From: Alphaproteobacteria bacterium
GTDB taxonomy: Bacteria > Pseudomonadota > Alphaproteobacteria > RF32 > CAG-239
Reading direction: 5' to 3'
Assembly (NCBI GenBank): GCA_900769705.1
Contig: CAAGHP010000020.1
Span: 62,001 to 126,000, forward strand
Length of the DNA: 64,000 nt
The translations under genes were made by a program, and so were the position numbers. Each line of letters begins with the position of its first letter. Position 1 is the stretch's first letter. Of this stretch, positions 37,489-46,238 are shown in pieces. The notes beneath the pieces are model-generated. The model was not told the DNA's origin, searched no databases, and saw only the letters and a program-made list of their open reading frames with translations.

Positions 37489-40167
37489 ATGAGTAAATGG
37501 GTATATACATTTGGAAATGGCAAAGCCGAAGGCGATGCCAACATGCGTAATCTCCTGGGCGGTAAAGGTGCTAACTTGGCAGAAATGAACAAAGTTGGCT
37601 TGCCTGTTCCTCCTGGATTCACCGTTACAACAGACGTTTGCACATATTACTATGCAAACAACAACACATACCCTGCTGACTTGAAAGACCAAGTTAAAGC
37701 AGCTGTTGCCGGTGTTGAAGCCATTATGGGTAAAAAATTTGCTGATCCTGAAAATCCGCTTTTGTTCTCTGTTCGTTCCGGCGCCAGAATTTCTATGCCT
37801 GGTATGATGGACACCGTTTTGAACCTCGGTTTGAACGATGAAAGCGTTAAAGGTTTGGCTAAAGTTTCTGGCAACGAAAGATTCGCTTATGACTCTTACC
37901 GCCGTTTTATCCAAATGTTCTCTGATGTAGTTTTGGGTGCAGACCTTGATGAATACGAAGGCGCTCTTGAAGCTATGAAAAAAGCCAAAGGTTACAAATC
38001 TGATACAGATATGACAACCGAAGACTTGAAAGAATTGGTAAACGAATATAAAGAAATTGGTAAAAAATTGGGCAAAGTTGTTCCACAAGATCCTTGGGAA
38101 CAATTGTGGCTTGGTATTGGCGCCGTATTTGGTTCTTGGAACGCTGCCCGCGCTATCACTTATCGTAAATTGAACAACATCCCTGGTGATTGGGGTACAG
38201 CTTGTAACGTTCAAACCATGGTATTCGGTAATGCCGGTAACGATTCTGCAACCGGTGTATGCTTCTCTCGTGACCCTGCTACCGGTGAAAACAAATATTA
38301 CGGTGAATACTTAATCAACGCTCAAGGTGAAGACGTTGTTGCTGGTATTCGTACTCCGCAGCCTATGGGTTCTGAAGGCAAAGGCAACTCTTTGGAAGAA
38401 TTGTGGCCTGATTTGTACAAACAGCTTGTAGATGTTCGTAACGCTTTGGAAGCACACTACAAAGATATGCAAGATATGGAATTTACCATTGAGCATAAAA
38501 AATTGTGGATGTTGCAATGCCGTAACGGTAAAAGAACTGCCGCTGCAGCTGTAAGAATGGCTGTTGAAATGGTTAACGAAGGTTTGTTGACCAAAGAAGA
38601 AGCTATTATGCGCGTTGGTGCTGACCAATTAGACCAATTGTTGCACCCAATGTTGGACCCTAAAGCCAACAAAAAAGTAATTGCTACCGGTTTGCCGGCA
38701 TCTCCTGGTGCTGCTGTTGGCCGTGCCGTATTCTGCGCCGAAGATGCAGAAGCTTGGGCTGCAAAAGGTGAAAAAGTTATCCTTATCCGTAACGAAACTT
38801 CTCCTGAAGATATTGGCGGTATGCACGCTTCTCAAGGTGTGATTACTGCTCGCGGCGGTATGACTTCTCACGCTGCTGTGGTTGCTCGCGGTATGGGTAC
38901 TCCTTGCGTATCCGGTTCTACAGACATCACCATCGACTACAAAACTAAAACAATGTCTACAAAATCAGGCGTTGTAATTAAAGAAGGCGACTGGGTATCT
39001 TTGGATGGTGCTAAAGGTCAAATTATTGAAGGTGAAATTCCGACTGTTAGCGCATCTATGACCGGTAACTTCGGTACATTTATGGGCTGGGTTGATGAAA
39101 TCCGCACTATGAGTGTTCGCGCCAACGCCGAAACTCCTGCTGACGCTAAACAAGCTTTGGCATTTGGTGCCGAAGGTATTGGTTTGGCTCGTACCGAACA
39201 CATGTTCTTTGACACTAAAAGAATTTCTGATATGCGCACAATGATTTTGTCTGATGACGAAGCCGGCCGCCGTGCTGCTTTGGCTAAATTGTTGCCATAC
39301 CAAAAAGAAGACTTCAAAGAATTGTACAGAACCATGAACGGTTTCCCTGTAGTTATTCGTTTGTTGGACCCACCGCTCCATGAATTTTTGCCTCACACAG
39401 ATGCAGAAATGCAGGAATTGGCTGATAAAATGGGCAAAACTTTAGCCGAAGTTAAAAACCGCGCTAACTCTTTGCACGAAATGAACCCTATGTTGGGTCA
39501 CCGCGGCTGCCGTTTGCCGATTACCTATCCGGAAATCTGCGAAATGCAAACCCGCGCTATCTTGGAAGCTGCTTTGGAATGCCGCGATGAAGGCGTTAAA
39601 GTTACACCAGAAATCGAAGTTCCATTGGTTGGTTCTAAGAAAGAATTGGATATTGTTAAAAACATAATTGATACAACTGCTAAAGCTTTGTTTGCTGAAA
39701 AAGGCAAATCTATTGAATATGAAGTTGGTACCATGATTGAATTGCCAAGAGCCGCTTTGATGGCTGAAGAAATCGCTGCTTCTGCTGCATTCTTTGGTTT
39801 TGGTACAAACGACTTGACTCAAACAACTTTGGGTATGAGCCGTGATGATACCGGTGCTATCTTGGATTGCTACCGCGCTAAAGGCATTTATGTTGCAGAT
39901 CCGTTTGCTTCTATTGATGTTGAAGGTGTTGGTAAATTGGTTAAACGCGCTTGCGAATACGGCCGTCAAACTAACCCGGATTTGTTGTTGGGTGTTTGCG
40001 GTGAACATGGTGGTGACCCTAAATCTATCGAGTTCTTCCAACAGTGTGGTTTAGACTATGTGTCTTGCTCACCGTTCCGTGTACCGGTAGCTCGTTTGGC
40101 TGCTGCTCAAGCTGCTATCAAATACGGTAAAACTCAAAAAGACCACGCAGAAAAGAAAGCTGCTTAA
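37489..40167 (+). CDS. ppdK: Pyruvate, phosphate dikinase
   Basis: 892 residues, full length. N-terminal ATP-grasp domain (GGKGANLAEMNKVGLPVPPGFTV, RSGARISMPGMMDTVLNLG), central phosphohistidine domain with GGMTSHAAVVARGMGTPCV, and a C-terminal PEP/pyruvate TIM barrel with GIGLARTEHMFF, MNPMLGHRGCRL and FGTNDLTQTTLG. Interconverts PEP and pyruvate with AMP, PPi and ATP, replacing pyruvate kinase in many anaerobes. Codons are visibly skewed (GGT, GCT, TTG) relative to neighbours, as in very highly expressed genes. Strong terminator at the 3' end. Confidence 0.98.
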   Translation: MSKWVYTFGNGKAEGDANMRNLLGGKGANLAEMNKVGLPVPPGFTVTTDVCTYYYANNNTYPADLKDQVKAAVAGVEAIMGKKFADPENPLLFSVRSGARISMPGMMDTVLNLGLNDESVKGLAKVSGNERFAYDSYRRFIQMFSDVVLGADLDEYEGALEAMKKAKGYKSDTDMTTEDLKELVNEYKEIGKKLGKVVPQDPWEQLWLGIGAVFGSWNAARAITYRKLNNIPGDWGTACNVQTMVFGNAGNDSATGVCFSRDPATGENKYYGEYLINAQGEDVVAGIRTPQPMGSEGKGNSLEELWPDLYKQLVDVRNALEAHYKDMQDMEFTIEHKKLWMLQCRNGKRTAAAAVRMAVEMVNEGLLTKEEAIMRVGADQLDQLLHPMLDPKANKKVIATGLPASPGAAVGRAVFCAEDAEAWAAKGEKVILIRNETSPEDIGGMHASQGVITARGGMTSHAAVVARGMGTPCVSGSTDITIDYKTKTMSTKSGVVIKEGDWVSLDGAKGQIIEGEIPTVSASMTGNFGTFMGWVDEIRTMSVRANAETPADAKQALAFGAEGIGLARTEHMFFDTKRISDMRTMILSDDEAGRRAALAKLLPYQKEDFKELYRTMNGFPVVIRLLDPPLHEFLPHTDAEMQELADKMGKTLAEVKNRANSLHEMNPMLGHRGCRLPITYPEICEMQTRAILEAALECRDEGVKVTPEIEVPLVGSKKELDIVKNIIDTTAKALFAEKGKSIEYEVGTMIELPRAALMAEEIAASAAFFGFGTNDLTQTTLGMSRDDTGAILDCYRAKGIYVADPFASIDVEGVGKLVKRACEYGRQTNPDLLLGVCGEHGGDPKSIEFFQQCGLDYVSCSPFRVPVARLAAAQAAIKYGKTQKDHAEKKAA

Positions 40168-40191
40168 TCTTTAGAGATTGACTACAAAATT

Positions 40192-40225
40192 CTCCCCGTT
40201 ATTAACTTAGCGGGGAGTTTTTTTT
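40192..40225 (+). terminator. Intrinsic terminator of ppdK
   Basis: CTCCCCG and CGGGGAG form a 7-bp GC-rich stem with a 12-base loop, followed by TTTTTTTT. The same DNA on the other strand encodes the last codons of the truncated prepilin. Confidence 0.92.
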
Positions 40226-40359
40226 AATACGGCAATAATGGCTAATACACCGAGCATTTCTATCATCGAACGGCCAACACAATTACCCGTTCCGCTTGGC
40301 TTTGAGAGTAGCGTAGAAAAGAACAGACAATAGTTTATTCTATTTTTAAACTTATTCAT
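40207..40359 (-). pseudogene. Truncated type IV prepilin (N-terminal fragment)
   Basis: A 50-codon frame with GAGG nine bases before its ATG. Residues 29-45 read GRSMIEMLGVLAIIAVL: the prepilin peptidase site after Gly29, Glu at +5 and the start of the hydrophobic assembly helix of type IV pilins. The helix breaks off after about 15 residues into KKTPR and a stop, all inside the ppdK terminator. An intact pilin of this type is usually over 150 residues, so the globular domain is missing. A structured RNA with its own promoter and terminator lies directly upstream on the same strand. Confidence 0.75.
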
Positions 40360-40383
40360 GTTTCCAAACCTCATTTTTTATAT

Positions 40384-40412
40384 AAAAACAAAACCCGCTG
40401 TTAAAAAGCGGG
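40384..40412 (-). terminator. Intrinsic terminator of the structured RNA
   Basis: On the minus strand CCCGCT-TTTTAAC-AGCGGG is followed by TTTTGTTTTT. It lies 10 bases before the in-frame upstream ATG of the prepilin fragment, so it would act as an attenuator for that frame. Confidence 0.85.
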
Positions 40413-40573
40413 CGGATGTTCAGAAACCGTACAATAGGAAACGGCTCGACTTATTCAGCACATAGCCTTATTTAGCCGACATCCGCTCTTGGCAGAAATC
40501 GGCATATAAATCAAGTCAATATGCAATGACTCCTATTGAAAAGGGTTTCTGACGCCCTGCATTTTGCAATGCA
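40384..40573 (-). ncRNA. Candidate structured leader RNA (riboswitch-like) ahead of the prepilin fragment
   Basis: Minus-strand unit: promoter at 40579-40608, then about 185 nt ending in a terminator. Closing helix of 17 bp: 40544-40552 with 40420-40428 and 40531-40538 with 40432-40439. Inside it a hairpin GCCGA/TCGGC (40475-40479 with 40499-40503) and GACTT/AAGTC (40448-40452 with 40513-40517). ACATCCGC (40479-40486) can instead pair with GCGGATGT (40412-40419), next to the terminator, which would break the first hairpin. A 7-bp CTGCATT/AATGCAG hairpin lies at the 5' end. It matches no RNA family that I recognise. Confidence 0.6.
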
Positions 40574-40578
40574 GATTC

Positions 40579-40608
40579 AGTATAGCTTATCGTCGTTAAA
40601 ATAAGCAA
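40579..40608 (-). promoter_or_regulatory. Promoter of the structured RNA, TTGCTT-N18-TATACT
   Basis: Minus-strand TTGCTT and TATACT with 18 bases between. The predicted start is near 40572, just before the CTGCATT hairpin. Confidence 0.6.
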
Positions 40609-40620
40609 GGAAAATTTTAA

Positions 40621-40643
40621 GTTATATTTACAGTAAATATAAC
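40621..40643. repeat. Perfect inverted repeat
   Basis: GTTATATTTAC-a-GTAAATATAAC, 11-bp arms around a single base, between the rho terminator and the promoter of the structured RNA. May be a protein-binding site or a second hairpin. Confidence 0.6.
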
Positions 40644-40661
40644 ATTAAAAATGTGATAAAT

Positions 40662-40713
40662 AAAATAGAGAAAATTTTAGCGTACACAGAAGTACGTAAA
40701 TTTTCTCTATTTT
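40662..40713 (-). terminator. Long hairpin downstream of rho
   Basis: AAAATAGAGAAAATTT pairs with AAATTTTCTCTATTTT over 16 bp, with an inner CGTAC/GTACG helix. On the minus strand it ends in ATTTTATTTATC. Probably the terminator of rho, though the U tract is interrupted. Confidence 0.65.
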
Positions 40714-40772
40714 GCAGTTTTGATATAAACTCTCAGAAACTCGGACAGCGTATGTAAATGCGACGCATACAA

Positions 40773-42026
40773 CTATGAATTCATATTTTGGAAAAAGTCC
40801 GCATTATTTTTTGTCTGTCTGAGCTTATCCAAAAGAAATTCCATACCGTCGGTCATACCCATTTGCATTAAGACACGGCGCAGCACCCACATTTTAGTCA
40901 GAGTTGCACGGTCAACCAGCATTTCTTCTTTACGAGTGCCGGAACGAGTAATATCTATAGTCGGGAACAAACGCTTATCGGTAAGTTTTCTATCCAAAAT
41001 GATTTCAGAGTTACCTGTACCCTTAAACTCTTCAAAAATCACTTCATCCATGCGTGAACCTGTATCAATCAAAGCAGTGGCTATAATGGTTAAAGAACCG
41101 CCTTCTTCTACATTGCGGGCTGCACCTAAAAGGCGCTTAGGACGCTGTAGAGCGTTGGCATCAACACCGCCGGTAAGTACCTTACCAGATGAAGGAACAA
41201 CCGCATTATAGGCGCGTCCAAGACGAGTTATTGAATCCAAAAGAATTACCACATCTTTTTTGTTTTCTACCAAACGCTTAGCCTTTTCTATACACATTTC
41301 AGCAACTTGAACATGACGTGTAGCAGGTTCATCAAATGTAGAAGATATAACTTCACCTTTAACAGAGCGCGTCATATCTGTAACTTCTTCAGGACGTTCA
41401 TCAATAAGCAGCACCATTAAATATACTTCCGGATGATTTGTAGAAATAGCGTGAGCAATATTCTGCAGCATAACTGTTTTACCTGTGCGAGGTGGTGCCA
41501 CAATCAAGCCGCGCTGACCTTTGCCTTGCGGAGCTATTAAATCAATCACGCGAGTTGTATAGTCTTTGTCGCCGCAAATAATGTCAAAATTCAGCTTTTT
41601 AGTCGGATACAGCGGCGTTAAGTTATCAAAATTCACACGCAGCTTAGATTTTTCCGGATCATCAAAGTTAATTGCATTTACTTTTGTTAAAGCAAAATAA
41701 CGTTCATTGTCTTTAGGTGCGCGGATTTCGCCTTCAACCGTATCTCCGGTGCGCAATCCAAATTTTTTAACCTGAGCAGGAGAAACGTATATATCATCAG
41801 GACTTGCTAAAAAGTTAGACTTTGAAGAACGTAAAAAACCAAATCCATCTTGCAAAACTTCTATTACACCGTCGCCACAGATAACTGTATCTACCTCAGC
41901 TAATTTTTTCATAATGGCAAAAATCAAATCCTGAACACGCATAGAAGACGCGTCTTCAACTCCCAAATCCTCAGCCTGAGTCAACAACTCTGTTGGAGAT
42001 TTTTCCTTTAATTCCTTTAAATGCAT
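40773..42026 (-). CDS. rho: Transcription termination factor Rho
   Basis: 417 residues, usual length. N-terminal Rho helical and RNA-binding cold-shock-like domains ([37 protein letters not shown]), then the ATPase with [17 protein letters not shown] (Walker A), [14 protein letters not shown] (Walker B), [11 protein letters not shown] and the R-loop [14 protein letters not shown]. Hexameric helicase that ends untranslated transcripts. Transcribed leftward, away from the putative origin. Confidence 0.98.
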   Translation of the reverse strand: MHLKELKEKSPTELLTQAEDLGVEDASSMRVQDLIFAIMKKLAEVDTVICGDGVIEVLQDGFGFLRSSKSNFLASPDDIYVSPAQVKKFGLRTGDTVEGEIRAPKDNERYFALTKVNAINFDDPEKSKLRVNFDNLTPLYPTKKLNFDIICGDKDYTTRVIDLIAPQGKGQRGLIVAPPRTGKTVMLQNIAHAISTNHPEVYLMVLLIDERPEEVTDMTRSVKGEVISSTFDEPATRHVQVAEMCIEKAKRLVENKKDVVILLDSITRLGRAYNAVVPSSGKVLTGGVDANALQRPKRLLGAARNVEEGGSLTIIATALIDTGSRMDEVIFEEFKGTGNSEIILDRKLTDKRLFPTIDITRSGTRKEEMLVDRATLTKMWVLRRVLMQMGMTDGMEFLLDKLRQTKNNADFFQNMNS

Positions 42027-42126
42027 ACTAACCTTAAATTTTTGTGATAGTTAAAAATTGAGTAATAAACATTGAAATGTTTGTTGCTATGCTTATATAA
42101 AATATGTAAGCAAAAGTCAATTGTTT

Positions 42127-42432
42127 TTATACACAAAAAATTTCCCCTTTTAAAATTTAAAAAATAAATAATTATTGTTATTTATCCCTGCGCAAAATGT
42201 GGATAAGATTCTATCCACAGACTTACTAACATTAACAAATTATTTAATATGGTTAATAAAAAGTTAATGATTCAAGAAGTTAAAAAATAGTTAATAAATA
42301 TTTTCAACATATCTTAATAAAAATGTTTAGATGTTAATAAGTTTGTTTAACGTTTTTACAAAAAGTGAATACTTTGTTAAAAACTTTATATAAGCTAAAC
42401 TTATGCACATTTAAAGGCGTTATTGTGGATAA
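42127..42432. other. Probable chromosomal replication origin (oriC)
   Basis: An AT-rich 436-bp gap without genes between rho (minus) and coaE-dnaQ (plus). Four exact TTATNCACA DnaA boxes: 42127-42135 (+), 42198-42206 (-), 42411-42419 (+), 42424-42432 (-), plus CTATCCACA at 42211, one mismatch. Two TTAA-N7-TTAA sites lie in the AT-rich centre. The rho/coaE/dnaQ/secB surroundings are typical of alphaproteobacterial origins. Divergent transcription on both sides also fits. No skew or replication data are available here. Confidence 0.85.
42253..42294. promoter_or_regulatory. Two CtrA-type sites TTAA-N7-TTAA inside the origin
   Basis: TTAA-taaaaag-TTAA at 42253-42267 and TTAA-aaaatag-TTAA at 42280-42294. 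This is the consensus bound by CtrA, which represses initiation at the Caulobacter origin. A third pair at 42232 has an 8-base spacer. The surrounding sequence is very AT-rich, so chance matches are possible. Confidence 0.5.
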
Positions 42433-42462
42433 GATTCACAAGTTTTTGATATAAGGCAAAAG

Positions 42463-43050
42463 ATGAAAATTATAGCGATTACTGGTTCCATAGGCTGCGG
42501 TAAATCTTTTTTGGCAAATATTATACGAAGTCTCGGATATGTGGTTTATGATGCCGACAAGTGGGTTAAATATTTGTACTATCGTCCGGCGTTTTTAAAA
42601 GTTATTAAGCAAAATTTTCCTGAAGTTTTTGATGCAAACGGAACTTTTAATAAACGAAAATTAAGAAATTTGGTGTTTAATAATAATCAAGAGTTAAAAC
42701 GGCTTGAAAAGTTAGTTCACCCCTTTTTAAAGCAAAAATTATTAAATGTTATCCGTAAAAATTCACAGACAAACCGAGTTTTCTTTTTTGATGCGGCTTT
42801 ACTGTTTGAAATGAAGTGGAATATTTATTGTCAGTCGGTTATTTTAGCTGATGTTGATAAAAATATTCAAAAACAGCGTGTTATGATTCGCGATAATATA
42901 AGCGCTGCTGATTTTGAAAAAATTGTATCGGTGCAAATCGATAATGAGCAAAAAAAGCAATTTGTCAATGCTGTTATAAACACTGACAAGACTGAAAATT
43001 TATTGAAGATAGAATTGATTAAAATTATAGAAGAGTTAGTAAATGCGTGA
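42463..43050 (+). CDS. coaE: Dephospho-CoA kinase
   Basis: 195 residues. IAITGSIGCGKSFLANIIRSLGY is the P-loop, DADKWV the conserved Asp region, VHPFLKQKL and FFDAALLFEMKW the other family blocks. Adds the 3'-phosphate to dephospho-CoA in the last step of CoA synthesis. Its ATG follows the DnaA-box cluster by about 30 bp. The stop overlaps dnaQ by 8 bases. Confidence 0.94.
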   Translation: MKIIAITGSIGCGKSFLANIIRSLGYVVYDADKWVKYLYYRPAFLKVIKQNFPEVFDANGTFNKRKLRNLVFNNNQELKRLEKLVHPFLKQKLLNVIRKNSQTNRVFFFDAALLFEMKWNIYCQSVILADVDKNIQKQRVMIRDNISAADFEKIVSVQIDNEQKKQFVNAVINTDKTENLLKIELIKIIEELVNA

Positions 43051-43759
43051 GATATGTTTTGATACTGAAACAACAGGTTTTGATCCTGATACCGGCGATA
43101 GATTGGTGGAAATAGGCGCGGTTGAACTTATTAACCATTTGCCGACGGGTAAAATTTATCATGAATATATCAATCCGGAACGTGATGTGCCGGAAGAAGT
43201 TGTAAAAGTCCATGGTTTGGATAATGAATTTTTGAAAGATAAGCCTATATTCAGCAAAATAGCACAGTCTTGGGTTGATTTTATAGGTGATGACGGAATT
43301 TTGGTGGCGCATAACGCCGCATTCGACTTAAAATTTATTAACTTTGAACTCAAGAGATGCGGATTTCAAACTTATGATTGGGATAGGGTTGTTGATACAT
43401 TAGCTATTGCAAAAAATGAATTTCCCGGGGCCAGAAATAATTTGGATGCTTTGTGCCGTCGTTTTAATATAGATAATTCAGCACGTACTTTTCACGGTGC
43501 TTTACTAGATGCTCAGCTGCTGGCAGAAGTATATCTGCAGCTTTTGGGCGGTGATGAACCTAGTATAAATTTTGTTAAAGCGTCGGAAGAAACGGCTAAT
43601 AAGCATACTGAAAATATCAGTTTTGCGGCAGAAAATGTGCAAAAGCGCAGTTTTCCTTTATCTGCCGAAGAACAGCAGGCTCACATTGATTTTTTAAGTA
43701 AAAGCATAAAAAATGCTTTGTGGTTGCAAGAAACCGAAAGTGATGCTGAAAATGTTTAA
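43043..43759 (+). CDS. dnaQ: DNA polymerase III subunit epsilon (3'-5' exonuclease)
   Basis: 238 residues. Exo I REICFDTETTGFDPDTGDRLVEIG, Exo II VAHNAAFDLKFINFEL, and the C-terminal Exo III with RTFHGALLDAQLLAEVYL, all acidic and His residues present. Proofreading subunit of the replicase. C-terminal 60 residues would bind DnaE. Coupled to coaE, an order widely conserved in alphaproteobacteria near the origin. Confidence 0.96.
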   Translation: MREICFDTETTGFDPDTGDRLVEIGAVELINHLPTGKIYHEYINPERDVPEEVVKVHGLDNEFLKDKPIFSKIAQSWVDFIGDDGILVAHNAAFDLKFINFELKRCGFQTYDWDRVVDTLAIAKNEFPGARNNLDALCRRFNIDNSARTFHGALLDAQLLAEVYLQLLGGDEPSINFVKASEETANKHTENISFAAENVQKRSFPLSAEEQQAHIDFLSKSIKNALWLQETESDAENV

Positions 43760-45020
43760 ACAGTTTGGTTATGTCTATAATACTTATATAAATAAAAGAA
43801 TGCTAATTCTGCTTGCATTAGGTTTTACCAGCGGCTTTCCTTTTTTATTAGTGTTCGGTACACTCAGCTTTTGGCTTAAAGATTTAGACATATCATACAC
43901 TTTAATTGGGGCTTTTTCCTTGGTTAAAATTCCCTACTCCTTAAAATGGGCATGGTCGCCGTTGCTTGATAATATTAAGTTGCCTATTTTATATAAACTT
44001 GGCCGTCGCCGTTCTTGGGCTGTTTTTATTCAATTTTTGCTATTTAGCTCTTTGGCGGCAATGGCTTTTACAAATCCGGAAATTCATACGCTGCACATGG
44101 CTTTATTTGCATTTATAGCTAGTTTTTTATCAGCATCGCAGGATATTGTTTTAGATGCTTACCGTGTGGAAAGTTTTGAAGATGAACCTGAAAAACAGGC
44201 ATCAGGTGTAGCTATATATGTGCTAGGCTATCGTTTGGGATTGATTTTTTCCGGAGCCGGAGCAATTTATATGGCTTCAGTTTTAAGCTGGTCTGAAGTT
44301 TATTTGATTATGGCTTGCGGCTTGTTTGTAGGTTTTGCGGCGATTCTCTTGGCTAAAGAGCCGCAAAAATATCAATATAAAAAATATAAATTAAAACTTA
44401 AAGACAGTATGGAGTTTGTTAAAAATTCTATAGTAAATCCATTTAAAGATTTTGCAAAGCGTCGGCATTGGTATTGGATTTTATTGTTTATTTTTACATA
44501 TCGTTTGAGTAATGCTTATTTTGCGCCTATGAGTTTTCCTTTTTATGTTGATTTAGGATTTTCAAAAGCCGAAATTGCTTCGGTTATTAAAATTTATGGT
44601 ATGATTGCCGCTATTTTAGGTGGTTTAAGCGGTGGTCTAATTGTTATGAAATTTGGTTTGAAAAACAGTTTGCTGCTGTTTGGTATGACACAGTGCCTGA
44701 CTACTTTTTTGTTTGCCGTTCAAGCTAAATACGGACATAATATGCCTCTGTTTATAACTATAATTACTTTAGAAAACTTTTCTTCCGGTTTGGCTACAAC
44801 AGCATTGGTGGCATATATTTCATCATTGTGTAATAAATTGTATACGGCAACGCAGTATGCACTTTTATCATCGGTTATGAGTTTGTCGCGCGATATATTC
44901 TCTTCAACCAGCGGATTGCTTGCTCAATATGTTTCTTGGAATGTATTTTTTATAATCAGCGGATGTTTAAGCCTGCCGAGCTTAATTATTGTTTGGTTTT
45001 GCCTGAAAAAGGATAAATAG
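43743..45020 (+). CDS. ampG: AmpG-type muropeptide permease (MFS)
   Basis: 425 residues from the ATG at the end of dnaQ; an ATG nine bases later is an alternative. Twelve predicted helices. LGFTSGFPFLLVFGTLSFWLKDL and SLVKIPYSLKWAWSPLLD are the AmpG signature, with SASQDIVLDAYRVE in the third block. Imports anhydromuropeptides with protons. Together with MltA, LdcA and Mpl in this window it completes a murein recycling route. The start overlaps dnaQ. Confidence 0.9.
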   Translation: MLKMFKQFGYVYNTYINKRMLILLALGFTSGFPFLLVFGTLSFWLKDLDISYTLIGAFSLVKIPYSLKWAWSPLLDNIKLPILYKLGRRRSWAVFIQFLLFSSLAAMAFTNPEIHTLHMALFAFIASFLSASQDIVLDAYRVESFEDEPEKQASGVAIYVLGYRLGLIFSGAGAIYMASVLSWSEVYLIMACGLFVGFAAILLAKEPQKYQYKKYKLKLKDSMEFVKNSIVNPFKDFAKRRHWYWILLFIFTYRLSNAYFAPMSFPFYVDLGFSKAEIASVIKIYGMIAAILGGLSGGLIVMKFGLKNSLLLFGMTQCLTTFLFAVQAKYGHNMPLFITIITLENFSSGLATTALVAYISSLCNKLYTATQYALLSSVMSLSRDIFSSTSGLLAQYVSWNVFFIISGCLSLPSLIIVWFCLKKDK

Positions 45021-45083
45021 CAATTGTAAAAATTGAAAAAATGCGTTATAATGATAATGTTTTTTATGTGAAAGATTTAAGCA

Positions 45084-46238
45084 ATGGCCGATGAAAGTAA
45101 AAATAAATCTTCTAATATTAAAGAAGCTGAAAAATATTATCAAAAACATCGCAATAACGAAGTTGATGAAGTTTTAAATCGTAGTGAATCTTGGCAGGCT
45201 ATTGCTAAGCAAATAGATAAATTTGCCGAAAATACGGAAAGCGGACATATTGTCAATGATATAGTTTTTTCTGGAAAAATGCTGCAAGGAGGCAATTTTA
45301 ACGGTGAAAATTTTGAAAACGCCGATTTTAGCGGCAGTAATATGCAGGAGGGCAGCTTTAAAAATGCCAATATGCAAAATGCCAATTTTACCGGAGCAGA
45401 TTTAAGCGGTGCCGACTTCAGCGGAGCAAATCTTGATGGTGCAATTTTTATCGGTGCGCAGCTTATAGGTACAAACTTTACCGGCGCTCACATGCACGGC
45501 GTGAAATTTCAAAATGCTAATTTACAAGATGCTATTTTACTTGACGCTGATTTAGATAATCTTTCTATTGAAGAGCTACAGGAACTTGTTGAATATTTAG
45601 CAAAATATTATCCGCATAAACTGAATTTAACCCGTTTGAATTTAACCATGCTTGATTTGAAACGCATTGATTTAACTCAGGTTAATCTGCGCGGCGTTGA
45701 TTTTACGGGATGCGATTTTACCGGCGTAAATATTTATGAGTTGGATTTAAGTGAATGTATTATATCTCCGGCTCAAATTGAGCAGGCTATCGGCCACATA
45801 CCTACAGCATTGGAATTGAAAAAAATTCTGGCGCCGAAAAACAAGAAAAAGTCTCAAAAGATGAAAGGTATAGATTTTGAAGATTTTTTTACCGGTGGAA
45901 AAGGCAGTTTTGATTTGGATACGACAAATATGTATTTAGATGTGAATGCTATCGGTAAAAAGGGTAAAGAAATATTTAAGTCTTTTAAAAAACAAGATTC
46001 TGATGATAAAATTATAGAAAAGTTTAGTAAGGAAAAAGAAAATCATCAGTCGGATAAAAAAGAAAGTAATATTGAAGAACTGCGTAAGACAATAGAACAG
46101 CATAAAAAAGAAGTTTTGGAACATCGGCAGGAAATGCAGGAGCGCGAAAATAAAGAAAAAATGCGCGAGCAGATAAAAGAAAAAATTAAAGAAAATAAAG
46201 CTATGCTTTTACAAGCTCATTCTTCTAGGGAAAGATAA
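45084..46238 (+). CDS. Pentapeptide-repeat protein with coiled-coil tail
   Basis: 384 residues. From about 70 to 155 the A-D/N-L/F-x-x pattern repeats about 18 times (FSGSNMQEGSFKNANMQNAN, FTGADLSGADFSGANLDGA), forming a right-handed quadrilateral beta-helix; a second set around 185-225 (LTRLNLTMLDLKRIDL). The C-terminal 100 residues are highly charged coiled coil (EELRKTIEQHKKEVLEHRQ). No signal peptide. DNA-mimic pentapeptide proteins exist, but function here is unknown. The stop overlaps the rarA start. Confidence 0.82.
   Translation: MADESKNKSSNIKEAEKYYQKHRNNEVDEVLNRSESWQAIAKQIDKFAENTESGHIVNDIVFSGKMLQGGNFNGENFENADFSGSNMQEGSFKNANMQNANFTGADLSGADFSGANLDGAIFIGAQLIGTNFTGAHMHGVKFQNANLQDAILLDADLDNLSIEELQELVEYLAKYYPHKLNLTRLNLTMLDLKRIDLTQVNLRGVDFTGCDFTGVNIYELDLSECIISPAQIEQAIGHIPTALELKKILAPKNKKKSQKMKGIDFEDFFTGGKGSFDLDTTNMYLDVNAIGKKGKEIFKSFKKQDSDDKIIEKFSKEKENHQSDKKESNIEELRKTIEQHKKEVLEHRQEMQERENKEKMREQIKEKIKENKAMLLQAHSSRER

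Noticed and set aside
40384..40573. c-di-GMP riboswitch (suggested by the pilin context)
   Set aside because: The conserved sequence blocks of class I or II c-di-GMP riboswitches are not present, so no class was assigned.
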